A DNA stretch of 55,643 nt from Candidatus Poribacteria bacterium (GCA_021162805.1 JAGGXZ010000168.1:1-55643), one strand, 5' to 3'; counted from the first letter of the stretch, positions 1 to 8,580 are shown. Notes: generated from the sequence alone by a model not told the origin. Made by a program: numbers and translations.

Positions 1-116
1 ATGAGCTCCGCCTGTGCGTCCTCATCGAAGAGCTTGAGGAACTCATCCACCGTGATGGGATGATCTGCACACTGCACATCCGCCTCGATCTTGAAAATCT
101 GAAGCGATGAGCTCAT
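1..116 (-). CDS. Partial gene, probable Uma2-family (PD-(D/E)XK-like) protein, N-terminus only
   Basis: Only the first 38 codons lie in the window; the gene runs off the left edge. The start is the ATG at 116-114, preceded by GGGAGGGA about 6 bases upstream. The piece near the end of the fragment (PITVDEFLKLFDED then AEL) resembles the N-terminal signature of Uma2-family restriction-endonuclease-fold proteins (T-x-E-E-F ... ELI-x-G). It follows the phosphofructokinase by 49 bases on the same strand, so it may be the last gene of that run. The catalytic residues lie outside the window, so the family call rests on a short N-terminal match. Confidence 0.45.
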   Translation of the reverse strand, partial: MSSSLQIFKIEADVQCADHPITVDEFLKLFDEDAQAEL

Positions 117-165
117 CCGGAAATCCCTCCCAGGTTCGGGGACGGTGTGACCGTCCCCGAAAATG

Positions 166-1377
166 TCAGACGGTTACCGGTATCCTCTCAAATCTGATGT
201 ATTCGGGCAGCGGGTCTCCGATGAGCGGAAGGGCGTATTCATAGAATTTCTCCGTGACGAAGTTGCCCTCCTCGTTGATGAACTCGTCGGGGACCTTCTT
301 CTCGGCGTTGGCGACATAATCCAGATCTACGGTGCCGGTGGTGCATCTATACGGATGGTTCGACTCGCGCACCAGCGAGACCATCTTATCGGTGACGCCC
401 TCCACGGCCAGCTCCACCGCCTTGGCGCCCGCCATATACGCCTCCTCCAGATCGGTCCGGGAGGCCAGGAGTATGGAGGAACGTTGGATCGTGCCGGGCT
501 TATCGAACCGGGCTTTGATCTTCAGTTCAGTGGCGATCAGATCACATAGATACGCCGCCACTCCTCCCAGCTGTTTGTGTCCGAACTTGTCCACGTCAAC
601 GGCGCGGCCGGAAGCGACGAGATATTCACCCTTTTCGTCCTTCAACCCCTCGCAGACGGTGATCAGACAGTATCCCAGTTTGCTGTAGACCCTATCCACA
701 TCCGCCAGGAATTTCTCCCTGTCAAACACCCTTTCGGGCAGATAGATGAGATGTGGGGCGCTATCCTCGGAATCCCTGGCCAAAGCGGTCGAGGCGGTGA
801 TCCATCCGGCGTTACGGCCCATGGTCTCGATGATCTTAACGTTATCCACCACCCCTATCGCCTCGGTGTCCCTGCCGGCATCCTTCGTGGCCATGGCGTT
901 CCATCTGGCGACGGAGCCATACCCTGGACAGTGATCTGTTCCCGCGAGGTCGTTATCCACCGTTTTGGGAACGCCCATGCATCTGAGCTCGTATCCCTCC
1001 TTTTTAGCCAGCTCGCCTACCTTATGAGCGGTGTCCATCGAGTCATTGCCGCCGATGTAGATGAAATATCTGATGTTATATTTCTTAAAGACCTCCAGCA
1101 CCTTGCCGTAGTCCTCCTCCGTGAGCTTATACCTGCATGATCCGAGCGCCGCCGAAGGGGTTCTTTTGAGCCCCTCGATCACCCTCGGGTCCTGTCTGCG
1201 AAGATCTATCAGATCCTCGTTCAGCACGCCCAATATCCCGTGAACCATCCCGTAGATATTTTGAATCTCGTCATGCCTAAACGCCTCCTGGATAACTCCG
1301 CAGAGGCTGCTGTTTATGACGGCGGTCGGGCCACCTGATTGGCCGACGATGAGATTGCCTTTAAGTTTCCCCGCCAT
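166..1377 (-). CDS. pfp: 6-phosphofructokinase, pyrophosphate-dependent type
   Basis: 403 residues. The N-terminus has the PFK phosphate-binding motif GQSGGPTAVIN (residues about 13-23). The loop GGNDS (about 109-113) has Asp where ATP-dependent enzymes have Gly, and the substrate motif reads GVPKTVDND (about 135-143) with Lys where ATP enzymes usually have Gly. Both changes are family markers of PPi-dependent PFK, which interconverts fructose 6-phosphate and fructose 1,6-bisphosphate using PPi in the cytoplasm. The start has GAGGGG three bases before ATG. It is co-directional with two aldolase genes upstream. Phosphoryl donor is inferred from these residues, not measured; a sedoheptulose or deoxygluconate-type substrate cannot be excluded. 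Confidence 0.9.
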   Translation of the reverse strand: MAGKLKGNLIVGQSGGPTAVINSSLCGVIQEAFRHDEIQNIYGMVHGILGVLNEDLIDLRRQDPRVIEGLKRTPSAALGSCRYKLTEEDYGKVLEVFKKYNIRYFIYIGGNDSMDTAHKVGELAKKEGYELRCMGVPKTVDNDLAGTDHCPGYGSVARWNAMATKDAGRDTEAIGVVDNVKIIETMGRNAGWITASTALARDSEDSAPHLIYLPERVFDREKFLADVDRVYSKLGYCLITVCEGLKDEKGEYLVASGRAVDVDKFGHKQLGGVAAYLCDLIATELKIKARFDKPGTIQRSSILLASRTDLEEAYMAGAKAVELAVEGVTDKMVSLVRESNHPYRCTTGTVDLDYVANAEKKVPDEFINEEGNFVTEKFYEYALPLIGDPLPEYIRFERIPVTV

Positions 1378-1437
1378 TTTCCCCTCCTCACTATCATCAA
1401 TTGTTTTAGGTCTAGCCGTGATGAGAGAAATCGCCTC

Positions 1438-2472
1438 TCAGAGATATCTTCTCAGGCGATCCATATCTCTACCTCTGTTTTCCATAAGGCACTCGATCGC
1501 CTGATCCAGGTCGTAACCCTTATGAACGATTCCATTTACCGCCAGAGCCACCGCCAGAGGGTCATCGTCGCCGGGATGGTGGACGTTTCTCCCCACCAGA
1601 GCTCCTCTCACGTTCGGTCCGGCCTTCATTCCGTTGACGAACTCCTCCAAGACGGGGGTCGGATCTCCCCTGGATGCCCCGCCGAGCATGAGGATCGGCA
1701 GCGTCGTCGCCCTTGCGACGATCTCAAAGTTCTCACAATATGGGATCTTCAGCCAGGTGTAGGCTGAGGAGACCCCCAGGGCCGAAGCCACCCCGACGAC
1801 CTTGGCCAATTCCTCGGCCCTCTTGATCGATTTATACCCCTCCTCCGTCTTTTCGACCCAGAGCGCCTCAACGAAGGCGTAAAGCCCATACTCCAGACAC
1901 TCGTTTACCGCCTGAGCGCAGTACATGATGGTTTTCCCCGAATCGGGCGAGTTCGGATCGAGCCTGAACATCATCTTCGCTCCGTCCAACCTCATATCGG
2001 CGATCATCTCGGCGGAGTAAGCGGTGAATCGATCATCCATTTCGAATACCGTCCCGCTCAATCCCCCTCTGTTCATGCAGCCGAGGATCACCTTATCGTC
2101 GAGAAATCCCTCTCCGCCTGCCTCCTTGATCAGATAGTTGACTATGAAGAGCTCCTCGATGATATCGGGCGTGCCCATCACACCGTCGAACTCCTCACTC
2201 GTGATGACCCTGAGGATACGCCCCAGGTACGAGTGGCGGTTTGCCATGGCGATCGGATCGTCACCCGATTTCGTGACGTTCCGGGCCGGGTGATCGCAGG
2301 CCAAAATGGTGAGCTTCCCGTCCCTGGTCAGGGTCTCACGCCTTTTGCGAGCCTGCGCCTCCTGATAGATCACATCGGGCGAGTTCACCCTCACCTCCAC
2401 TATCCTTGAGAAGAGCTCCCAGGGAAAGAACTCCTCGACGTTAAACCTGTAATCCCCTATAGAGTATCTCAT
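1438..2472 (-). CDS. Cgl0159-like (beta/alpha)8 aldolase-family protein
   Basis: 344 residues, cytoplasmic, no signal peptide. It looks like the DeoC/LacD-type aldolase superfamily group typified by Cgl0159, found in actinobacterial inositol-catabolism regions. Visible markers are ILACDHPARN (about 56-65), an interior run with KMMFRLDP, and the phosphate-binding-like stretch LMLGGASRGDP (about 262-272). The gene has AAAGGGGGGA before its ATG and follows the class II aldolase by 14 bases. Next to iolB, a role in cleaving the phosphorylated deoxy-ketogluconate intermediate of inositol breakdown is plausible. That is inference from context; the exact substrate is not shown by the sequence. Confidence 0.7.
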   Translation of the reverse strand: MRYSIGDYRFNVEEFFPWELFSRIVEVRVNSPDVIYQEAQARKRRETLTRDGKLTILACDHPARNVTKSGDDPIAMANRHSYLGRILRVITSEEFDGVMGTPDIIEELFIVNYLIKEAGGEGFLDDKVILGCMNRGGLSGTVFEMDDRFTAYSAEMIADMRLDGAKMMFRLDPNSPDSGKTIMYCAQAVNECLEYGLYAFVEALWVEKTEEGYKSIKRAEELAKVVGVASALGVSSAYTWLKIPYCENFEIVARATTLPILMLGGASRGDPTPVLEEFVNGMKAGPNVRGALVGRNVHHPGDDDPLAVALAVNGIVHKGYDLDQAIECLMENRGRDMDRLRRYL

Positions 2473-2486
2473 CCGATATCCCCCCT

Positions 2487-3527
2487 TTAAAGTTTAGCTA
2501 TGTATTGCCTTACGATCCTCCCCGTTCCCTCGCTTCTGAAGGCTTTGAAGAACTCCAACGCCGATTCGTACGCGGCGTCGGCCACTTTCTTCTTGATCTC
2601 ATCCGGCAGGTTTAACGTCTCCTCTAGGAAGACGGCATTCGCGTATTCGATGCCGAGCTTCTCCAATCCCAGCTCCTCCTTCTTTTTCTCAGCCCACTCC
2701 ACATATTTCTCCTTCAAACCCGGGACGTTATCCAGGAGGATGTTCTGCCAATGGGTCCCGACGTTCCCCTTCCGTATCCCATAGTCGGCGAACTGTCCGA
2801 CGAGATGTAAAGGCGTTCCCGTGATACCATGTTGGGCTATCGGAATGCCCGTCGCCTCGTATATCTCCCCGGTTCTTTGGAGGTTGATATGCACCTCCTC
2901 GCCGGGGGCGTAGTTTCCGTGTTTGCTGCCGTTGTTTATAGCGAGCAGATTCGGCGTTATCCCCGCTGCTTTGAGCCTCTCGATGTACTCGGTGGCCTCA
3001 TCGACCGTGGTGATCTCCTCCTTGCCGATCTCACCTACCTCGGCCTCAAGGCCGAATCCGTTCTCGACGATCGGGATAACCAGACATGTCAGGATAGCGG
3101 CGTTTTCAGGTATGGGCACGAAAGAGGGATCTATGCCGAAGGATGTGAACCCGGCCTCCAACTCCTGCTCTATGAGCGTCTTAGCCTCAGATATCTGCGA
3201 AAGGGTGACGGACTTTATCTGGATGTGATCTCCGTGGAGGAAATAGACGAGATTCGGAAACTCCTCAGCATACCTGTTAACTATATCCGCGTACATCTGG
3301 GGGTTCATCCCCGAAAGCCCTTTATCCCCGTCCTCGTACAGCCCTTCTATGTTCGTCAGGAATATCTCCCTCTTCGAAAGCTCGAACGCCACGACGGCGT
3401 CCAGCTCCTGGGCGGCCCTCATTATGCCCGGGATGGGAAGGGGATTCCTGGTGTTACACGCCATAACTATAACGGGCTCATCCTTAAGGGCATTCCATAC
3501 GTGAGCCCCATTGACGTGAATCGCCAT
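2487..3527 (-). CDS. Class II fructose-bisphosphate aldolase family protein (divergent)
   Basis: 346 residues from the ATG at 3527, preferred over an in-frame TTG at 3533 because GGAGG sits 7 bases upstream of the ATG. Zn-aldolase landmarks are recognisable but altered: H-G-D-H (in FLHGDHIQIKS) for the metal/catalytic HxDH, EAEVGEIG for EGELGxxG, NNGSKHGNY for the second His, and QHGITGTP for HGGSG. So all metal-ligand histidines appear present. The family cleaves ketose bisphosphates to DHAP plus an aldehyde. Fourteen bases separate it from each neighbour (20 on the iolB side with this start), so it is co-transcribed with iolB and the Cgl0159-like gene. It could be the housekeeping FBP aldolase partner of the PPi-PFK, or an IolJ-like deoxygluconate-phosphate aldolase. 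Confidence 0.75.
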   Translation of the reverse strand: MAIHVNGAHVWNALKDEPVIVMACNTRNPLPIPGIMRAAQELDAVVAFELSKREIFLTNIEGLYEDGDKGLSGMNPQMYADIVNRYAEEFPNLVYFLHGDHIQIKSVTLSQISEAKTLIEQELEAGFTSFGIDPSFVPIPENAAILTCLVIPIVENGFGLEAEVGEIGKEEITTVDEATEYIERLKAAGITPNLLAINNGSKHGNYAPGEEVHINLQRTGEIYEATGIPIAQHGITGTPLHLVGQFADYGIRKGNVGTHWQNILLDNVPGLKEKYVEWAEKKKEELGLEKLGIEYANAVFLEETLNLPDEIKKKVADAAYESALEFFKAFRSEGTGRIVRQYIAKL

Positions 3528-3547
3528 TCTCAAACCTCCTCGTTCTC

Positions 3548-4363
3548 CTACCCTAGGATTTCATTGACGATAGGTTCACATCTCTTAAGCCATGCATGCT
3601 TCGGATCATCCCTGGGTGCCAGAACCCTCTTCTCCCCTGCCAGCACCCAAAGGTAGTAAAGCCTATAGCCGGGCCCCGCCACGACCGGATGATACCCCTG
3701 TGGGATCGCAACGACGGAGTTGTTCTCTATCACATATGCCTCGTTAAGGGAAAGGTCATCCGTGTAGATGCGTTGCAGGCCGAATCCCTCCTCCGGGTGT
3801 AGCTTAAAGAGGTAAACTTCCTCCATATCGCTTTCCTCAGGGAGGTTATCGAAATCGTGCCTGTGTGGGGGGGCGCTCGACCAATTGCCGGGGGGATTAA
3901 AGGTCTCACCTACGACCAGGCTTCGCGCCTGGATCTCCAGATCGACGATATCGTATATGTCACGCCTCCAGTTGTGAGCCCCGACGGAACGATATTTCAC
4001 CCTTTCAGGCGTTATCACCTGAGGAGGCACCTCTAGATCCGACGGCGCCTTACAGACCGCCATCTCCACTTCGCTTAGGGGGGTTATATCCAGCTCGGAC
4101 CCGAAGGGCAGATACACCCCGGAGGGTTTGTCCGAAAAGACATCTCTGCGGCTGAGCCGGGTGATCATCCCGCCGTCGATCGAGACGGTGCATTCGCCGC
4201 TTAAAAGCACGAATACCATCTCCTCATCCGGCGAGCTTTCAGTATGGGTCATCCCCTCGGCAAGCCTCAATATTCCGAACTCTATCAGCTCTAACCCCAG
4301 TTCACCCCTTGAAATCACAGGGGTATAACCATACTGGGGGGAATATCTGCGATGCAGGTTCAT
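3548..4363 (-). CDS. iolB: 5-deoxy-glucuronate isomerase (IolB/KduI family)
   Basis: 271 residues, a double cupin. IolB landmarks are the metal-binding PPHRHD (about 185-190) preceded by GNWSSA, then EEVYLFKLHPEEGFG and the C-terminal IPQGYHPVVAGPGY. The family isomerises 5-deoxy-D-glucuronate to 2-deoxy-5-keto-D-gluconate in myo-inositol catabolism. ATG is preceded by GGAGATAGGGAG. It lies 32 bases after darG and 20 bases before the class II aldolase. The canonical IolC (PfkB-type) kinase, IolD and IolE are not in this window, so the pathway must be completed elsewhere or run differently. Confidence 0.88.
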   Translation of the reverse strand: MNLHRRYSPQYGYTPVISRGELGLELIEFGILRLAEGMTHTESSPDEEMVFVLLSGECTVSIDGGMITRLSRRDVFSDKPSGVYLPFGSELDITPLSEVEMAVCKAPSDLEVPPQVITPERVKYRSVGAHNWRRDIYDIVDLEIQARSLVVGETFNPPGNWSSAPPHRHDFDNLPEESDMEEVYLFKLHPEEGFGLQRIYTDDLSLNEAYVIENNSVVAIPQGYHPVVAGPGYRLYYLWVLAGEKRVLAPRDDPKHAWLKRCEPIVNEILG

Positions 4364-4395
4364 CTCCCTATCTCCATTTCATCCGACAGATATAG

Positions 4396-5076
4396 TTAAG
4401 TTTTCTCTCCTACAACCTGATGATAGAAATAGACAAATATCTTCTCATAGTATCCTTTGCCCACTCCTCTTATCCTTCTTATTTCCCTGAACCTTGTAAC
4501 TGGCAGTTTCTTAACGACTTCACATAAAACATCACCTCTTATTCCGATGTCACTTTGAACTTTGGTTCTATATGCTATATCCTCTTTTATTTTATTGAAC
4601 AGCTTAATCATTCTATCCTCTACGCCCCAGGGTTTAGGTTTCTCATCTAGGCATATAAAAACTTCTATATCTAAGGAGACTAGATATTTTTCCATAACCG
4701 GTTTTACAACGCTCCAATCCAACCCACCGTTTCGACAGCCAAGCTTTGGAAAAGCAATTGAACGGATGTTCATCCTATGATAGTTTTGGGCGAAATACCT
4801 TAATCCTTCTTCTATCCATTCAATCCTAGAGGGATACCTCCAATGATATTTAGTTGGAAAGTTCAGAATCCATGGCTTTAACTCGTTAAAGAGATAAGGT
4901 CTACCCGGCTTCACCATATTTTGCTTACACCGCTTCCGGTAATCCCTAAACATCTCAGGATAACGCAGTTTAAACTCCAACGCTAAGCCCGCTCCCATAA
5001 CCCCTTTACAGTTAACCGTATTAACGATCACCTGCGTATCCATATCAAACACGGTATAGTCGCTGTATTTTATCAT
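4396..5076 (-). CDS. darG: DarG-type macrodomain antitoxin (DNA ADP-ribosyl glycohydrolase)
   Basis: 226 residues. The N-terminal macrodomain shows NTVNCKGVMGAGLA (about 19-32), NFPTKYHWRYPS (about 72-83) with the Lys that is catalytic in DarG, and FPKLGCRNGGLDW (about 109-121). DarG reverses ADP-ribosylation of thymidine in single-stranded DNA made by DarT. The C-terminal approximately 75 residues are a helical tail of unknown role, possibly toxin binding. It overlaps darT by 4 bases (ATGA), the usual coupling for this pair. The stretch 4.4-5.7 kb is visibly richer in A+T than its neighbours, suggesting recent acquisition. Confidence 0.9.
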   Translation of the reverse strand: MIKYSDYTVFDMDTQVIVNTVNCKGVMGAGLALEFKLRYPEMFRDYRKRCKQNMVKPGRPYLFNELKPWILNFPTKYHWRYPSRIEWIEEGLRYFAQNYHRMNIRSIAFPKLGCRNGGLDWSVVKPVMEKYLVSLDIEVFICLDEKPKPWGVEDRMIKLFNKIKEDIAYRTKVQSDIGIRGDVLCEVVKKLPVTRFREIRRIRGVGKGYYEKIFVYFYHQVVGEKT

Positions 5077-5708
5077 GGGAAATAAAACCCCTTTTTCACC
5101 TCAGCAATTATCTTCTGCCCGGAACTCCGAACAATCTCTTCAACCTTAGCTCTCGCTTCGTCCGAATACACGAATATCCTTTCAATAAGGTTAACATTCA
5201 CCTTTCGAGGGACAAGAACTTCTGCGCATTTTATCCTTTTACCATCCTCAAAGTTCGTCCAGTATTTAGAGTTAATGATGTCCCACTGAAGCTTAGAAAG
5301 ATTTCCAACGTCCTGATAGAACCTTGTCCTCTCCGAAGCAGCATTTCCATCCGAGAATATAACACCGGGTTTACCTATTATCGAAGAATCTACAGCAATT
5401 ATGGCTATCTGATCCTGGTATTCACGTCTTTTATACAACATTGGGTTACGTGGAGAGAAATAAAATGGAACATAATCATACAGTGATACTATGAGATCTC
5501 TGTCTTTTATTCTTAAAACGAACCTTTTCGCTTCCCTTCGAGCTTGGACCTTATAGTTTGATATGTTCCAAAAGCTTACACCGATTTTACCTAGCTCATT
5601 CCTTGAAAGCAATCCCAGCTTCAGTATTGAGTCCAAGTTTCGAATAAGCGATAGATGGTATATATGCTCACCCACGTATCTGGTTATAAATTCTTCGATC
5701 TCCTTCAC
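5073..5708 (-). CDS. darT: DarT toxin, DNA ADP-ribosyltransferase
   Basis: 211 residues. DarT features visible: HLSLIRNLDSILKLGLLSR near residues 18-36 (NAD-pocket H and N), an Arg-rich KVQARREAKR (53-62), YVPFYFSPRNPML (79-91), FSDGNAASERTRFY (118-131) and the catalytic Glu in CAEVLVP (E163). The enzyme family uses NAD+ to ADP-ribosylate thymidine on single-stranded DNA. The start codon overlaps the stop of the upstream TPR lipoprotein gene by 4 bases, and its own stop overlaps darG by 4. So the toxin is translationally coupled to a cell-envelope protein gene and not run from an obvious promoter of its own. AT-rich compared with its neighbours. Confidence 0.9.
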   Translation of the reverse strand: MKEIEEFITRYVGEHIYHLSLIRNLDSILKLGLLSRNELGKIGVSFWNISNYKVQARREAKRFVLRIKDRDLIVSLYDYVPFYFSPRNPMLYKRREYQDQIAIIAVDSSIIGKPGVIFSDGNAASERTRFYQDVGNLSKLQWDIINSKYWTNFEDGKRIKCAEVLVPRKVNVNLIERIFVYSDEARAKVEEIVRSSGQKIIAEVKKGFYFP

Positions 5709-6313
5709 CCCTTTGATCCTCCTCGATCTATTAGATAGAGCAATCTCAAAGCTGTCTCATTCCTCGGATCGATCTGAAGGGCCTTCCTGAGATCCTCAAG
5801 AGCGAGATCGACCTTTTGAAGGTAGAAGTTACACATCCCTCTCAACGCCCATAGATCGGCCTTCGACGTATAATCATGCCTGTAGAGAAGCTTTTCGTTT
5901 TTCATCGCCTGGTCGATCGCCTCTATAGCCGATTTCAGGTCGCCCTCATCGGATCTCCTCAGAAACAACGATAGAGCCAACCCGACCCAGGCGTCGGAGT
6001 TCTCCATATCTATCCTGACGGCCTGTTGAAAGGCCCCAACGGCCTGGGATATAAGCTGATCGTTCCCTCCCACCTTCTCCGAGGAGCTCAGGTAGACCCA
6101 TCCTAACCCGTTATAGGCATCTCCGGGAGGAAGATCGACTGAGGTTGCTCGCTCGAAGCTCATCAGAGCAGAGCTCATATCTCCTACGGAATAATAAGCC
6201 CATCCTCTATCTATATCCCTCTGTGACCGCTCGAATGCATCCCTTTCGCCGCTACATCCGATCAGCGCGATACACATCATCACCGCCAACCTGATCGCTG
6301 GTCTACCTCTCAC
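5705..6313 (-). CDS. TPR-repeat lipoprotein
   Basis: 202 residues from the GTG at 6313. I prefer this to the ATG at 6364 because it overlaps the upstream stop as GTGA, has GGAGG 7 bases upstream, and gives a proper lipoprotein signal: basic VRGRPAIR, hydrophobic LAVMMCIA, lipobox LIGC with Cys at residue 22 or so. The mature protein has about three to four TPR units (for example GWAYYSVGDMSSALMSFERA and DAWVGLALSLF), so it is probably an outer- or inner-membrane-anchored protein-interaction scaffold. Its stop overlaps darT. No specific partner can be named. Confidence 0.75.
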   Translation of the reverse strand: MRGRPAIRLAVMMCIALIGCSGERDAFERSQRDIDRGWAYYSVGDMSSALMSFERATSVDLPPGDAYNGLGWVYLSSSEKVGGNDQLISQAVGAFQQAVRIDMENSDAWVGLALSLFLRRSDEGDLKSAIEAIDQAMKNEKLLYRHDYTSKADLWALRGMCNFYLQKVDLALEDLRKALQIDPRNETALRLLYLIDRGGSKG

Positions 6314-7245
6314 CGATAATCCTCCGTTCCGAAGGTCTCTATATCCGACATCGCCTTCATCCAAAACCGTCTGGCGAATTTTCTGAGATCATCATCCTTA
6401 TCCAGTTTCCCCATGTATTCCTCGATCCATTTCAGCAGGGCGGATCTGACAAGTTTATCCTGAATCTTCTCCCTGAATGCCTCGGCCTCCTCGGATGAGA
6501 GCTTATACTCGACCTTGCTTTTTAGTGCGAGATTGGCCATTAGGTGTCTTGTGGCCGCCAGGATGAAGTCGAGCGTCGGATCGAGGAAGAACTTGGTGGT
6601 GAAAAACCCCTTCACCGGAAGAGCACGTGCATATTCGGACTTCAACCTGAGCTCACCGAGGACCTTCTCGGCGAGTCTCACCTCGTCGATCTGGGAGATC
6701 GGTTTCTCTCCTTCACCTAAAAGCTTGATTCTCCCCTCCTTCTCTTCGGCCGTTAATATGCCCTTCCTTATTTTCTCCAGGAACCGCTTTTCCAGGACAT
6801 TGAACACCTCCACCGGCATGGCATCTATCAGAGCGATGTCCTGTCTGAGCATATCGATGCTTCTAGGGGGATGGATCAGATTTTTCTCCAGCAGATCCTG
6901 GGCTCCCTGTTTGAGCCTGTTGATGAGCGTGTTTCCGATCTTGAAGAAGATGACCAATTTGTTCTTAGAGATCAGGTTTGCCGCTCTTTCGAGATCGCCT
7001 CCGCTCGCGAATTGCAATCCGAGGTTCACGGTTCTAACCGTTTCATCCACGCCCTGTCTGGCGGCATATCTGGCGGAGGTGGTCTGGAGTCTAAGTATCA
7101 TCAGGTGATGTGACATGCTCGCTGCATCCCGCACCAACTTGTCCTGGATCTCATCAGTCAGCAGATCCCGTTCGATAGCCCTCTCTATCGCCCGGGCGAG
7201 GAACATCCTCGGGTCATATGTGGTAAGCCATCCCAGATCAGCCAT
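6310..7245 (-). CDS. Conserved-looking protein of unknown function, helical
   Basis: About 311 residues from the ATG at 7245; an upstream in-frame ATG (7299) would overlap argD by 62 bases, whereas 7245 overlaps by only 8. I do not recognise a family. It has no signal peptide or membrane segment and is rich in charged helices. Two similar motifs, DEIQDKLVRDA near the N-terminus and EKIQDKLVRSA near the C-terminus, hint at an internal duplication. Coupled on both sides (argD upstream, TPR lipoprotein downstream with a GTGA overlap). Could be a cytoplasmic regulator or structural protein; no function is proposed. Confidence 0.6.
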   Translation of the reverse strand: MADLGWLTTYDPRMFLARAIERAIERDLLTDEIQDKLVRDAASMSHHLMILRLQTTSARYAARQGVDETVRTVNLGLQFASGGDLERAANLISKNKLVIFFKIGNTLINRLKQGAQDLLEKNLIHPPRSIDMLRQDIALIDAMPVEVFNVLEKRFLEKIRKGILTAEEKEGRIKLLGEGEKPISQIDEVRLAEKVLGELRLKSEYARALPVKGFFTTKFFLDPTLDFILAATRHLMANLALKSKVEYKLSSEEAEAFREKIQDKLVRSALLKWIEEYMGKLDKDDDLRKFARRFWMKAMSDIETFGTEDYR

Positions 7246-8431
7246 CCTCCCTGAGAGCCTCCTCAAGTATCCCGACCGCCTCATCGACATGAGCTTCATT
7301 TATTATCAGAGGCGGTAGAAATCTTATGACGGTATTGGCCGTGGCTATCGTTAAGAGCCCTTTCTGAACGCATCTGGCGGCATAGGGCTTGGCATCTCGA
7401 TCCAGCTCCACCCCGACGATCAAGCCTATTCCTCTGATCTGTTTGATAAAGGGGAATTTATCCTTCAGTCCCTCAAGTTTTTCCCTGAGGTATTCCCCCA
7501 TTCGAGCGGCGTTTTGTGGTAGTTTTTCCTCGATGGTGGTTTTAAGGGCAGCAGTAGCGGCGGCACATGCTAGCGGATTCCCGCCGAAGGTAGAGGCATG
7601 GGATCCTGGCGTGAGGCTCTCGGCAATATGTTTCTTTGTCAGCATCGCCCCTATGGGCACCCCGCCTCCCAGGGCCTTCGCCATGGTTATGATATCCGGC
7701 TCGACGTCGAAATACTCGTATCCGAAAAGGGTGCCCAGTCTCCCCATCGCAGTCTGAACTTCGTCTAGAATCAGAAGCAACTTACGCTCGTCACAGATCC
7801 GACGCAGTCCTTTGAGATAATCCGGATCGGGGATGTGAACGCCGCCTTCGGATTGAACGGGCTCCACCATCACGGCACAGGTTTTCTCATCTATCGCCTT
7901 TTCAACGGCCTCAAGATCGTTGAAGGGCACATACTTAAATCCAGGCATCAGAGGCTCGAACCCCTTATGATACTTCGTCTGCCCCGTGGCCGTTATGGTC
8001 GCCAGGGTTCTTCCATGGAAGGAGTTGAGCATAGTGATGATCTCGTATCTTCCGGGATCAACTTTCTCCTTAGAGTATTTTCTCGCCAGCTTTATAGCCG
8101 CCTCGTTTGCCTCCGCCCCGCTGTTACAGAAGAAACACTGATCCGCGAATGAGTTTTCGGCCAAAAGCCGTGCCAATCTCGCCTGGGGCTCGATGTAATA
8201 GAGGTTTGAGCAGTGGATCAGGGTTTCGGCCTGTCTTTTGATCGCCTCGACCACGTTGGGATGGCAGTGACCGAGCGAGTTGACCGCTATACCGCCCAGA
8301 AAATCCAGATATCTTTTGCCGTCGGCGTCCCAAACGTAACATCCCTCTCCGCGTACGAGGGCGATCTCCCTTTCACCATAGGTGTTGATTATATAGCGGG
8401 AAGCCAACTCCTTGATCTCGGCGTTCGTCAT
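7238..8431 (-). CDS. argD: Acetylornithine aminotransferase (class III, PLP)
   Basis: 397 residues, the normal length for ArgD. PLP-fold markers: GGIAVNSLGHCHP (about 46-58), CNSGAEANEAAIKLAR (about 101-116), LDEVQTAMGRLG (about 222-233) with the cofactor Asp, and the Schiff-base Lys in TMAKALGGGVPIGAM (about 249-263). Transfers an amino group between N-acetylornithine and 2-oxoglutarate in arginine biosynthesis. First gene of the minus-strand run; a candidate promoter lies 34-62 bases upstream. Other class III transaminases (ornithine, succinylornithine) are the main alternatives. Confidence 0.9.
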   Translation of the reverse strand: MTNAEIKELASRYIINTYGEREIALVRGEGCYVWDADGKRYLDFLGGIAVNSLGHCHPNVVEAIKRQAETLIHCSNLYYIEPQARLARLLAENSFADQCFFCNSGAEANEAAIKLARKYSKEKVDPGRYEIITMLNSFHGRTLATITATGQTKYHKGFEPLMPGFKYVPFNDLEAVEKAIDEKTCAVMVEPVQSEGGVHIPDPDYLKGLRRICDERKLLLILDEVQTAMGRLGTLFGYEYFDVEPDIITMAKALGGGVPIGAMLTKKHIAESLTPGSHASTFGGNPLACAAATAALKTTIEEKLPQNAARMGEYLREKLEGLKDKFPFIKQIRGIGLIVGVELDRDAKPYAARCVQKGLLTIATANTVIRFLPPLIINEAHVDEAVGILEEALREDG

Positions 8432-8464
8432 CTTCCACTCCTCCGAGGGAATTCTGCATGAATT

Positions 8465-8493
8465 AGGTTACATCACAAAAGGGGAAAAGTCAA
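8465..8493 (-). promoter_or_regulatory. Candidate sigma-70 promoter for argD
   Basis: On the minus strand TTGACT (8493-8488), a 17-base spacer and TAACCT (8470-8465), about 35 bases before the argD start. The -35 is strong and the -10 is weak. Confidence 0.4.
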
Positions 8494-8551
8494 GCAGAGG
8501 CAACCGAGCGCATAAGTGATAATGTATTAGAAAGTTAGAGCACCATATCTG

Positions 8552-8580
8552 TTGAAAATACCCCTATTTTATGTTATCGT
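8552..8580 (+). promoter_or_regulatory. Candidate promoter for the sugar isomerase gene
   Basis: TTGAAA (8552-8557), 17-base spacer, TATCGT (8575-8580) with a TG one base before it (extended -10). The ATG is about 98 bases downstream, leaving a leader of roughly 90 bases. Divergent from the argD promoter. Confidence 0.45.

Noticed and set aside
577-1140. 187-codon plus-strand ORF inside the PFK gene
   Set aside because: It lies antisense within a clearly coding, motif-rich gene and shows no domain; a shadow ORF.
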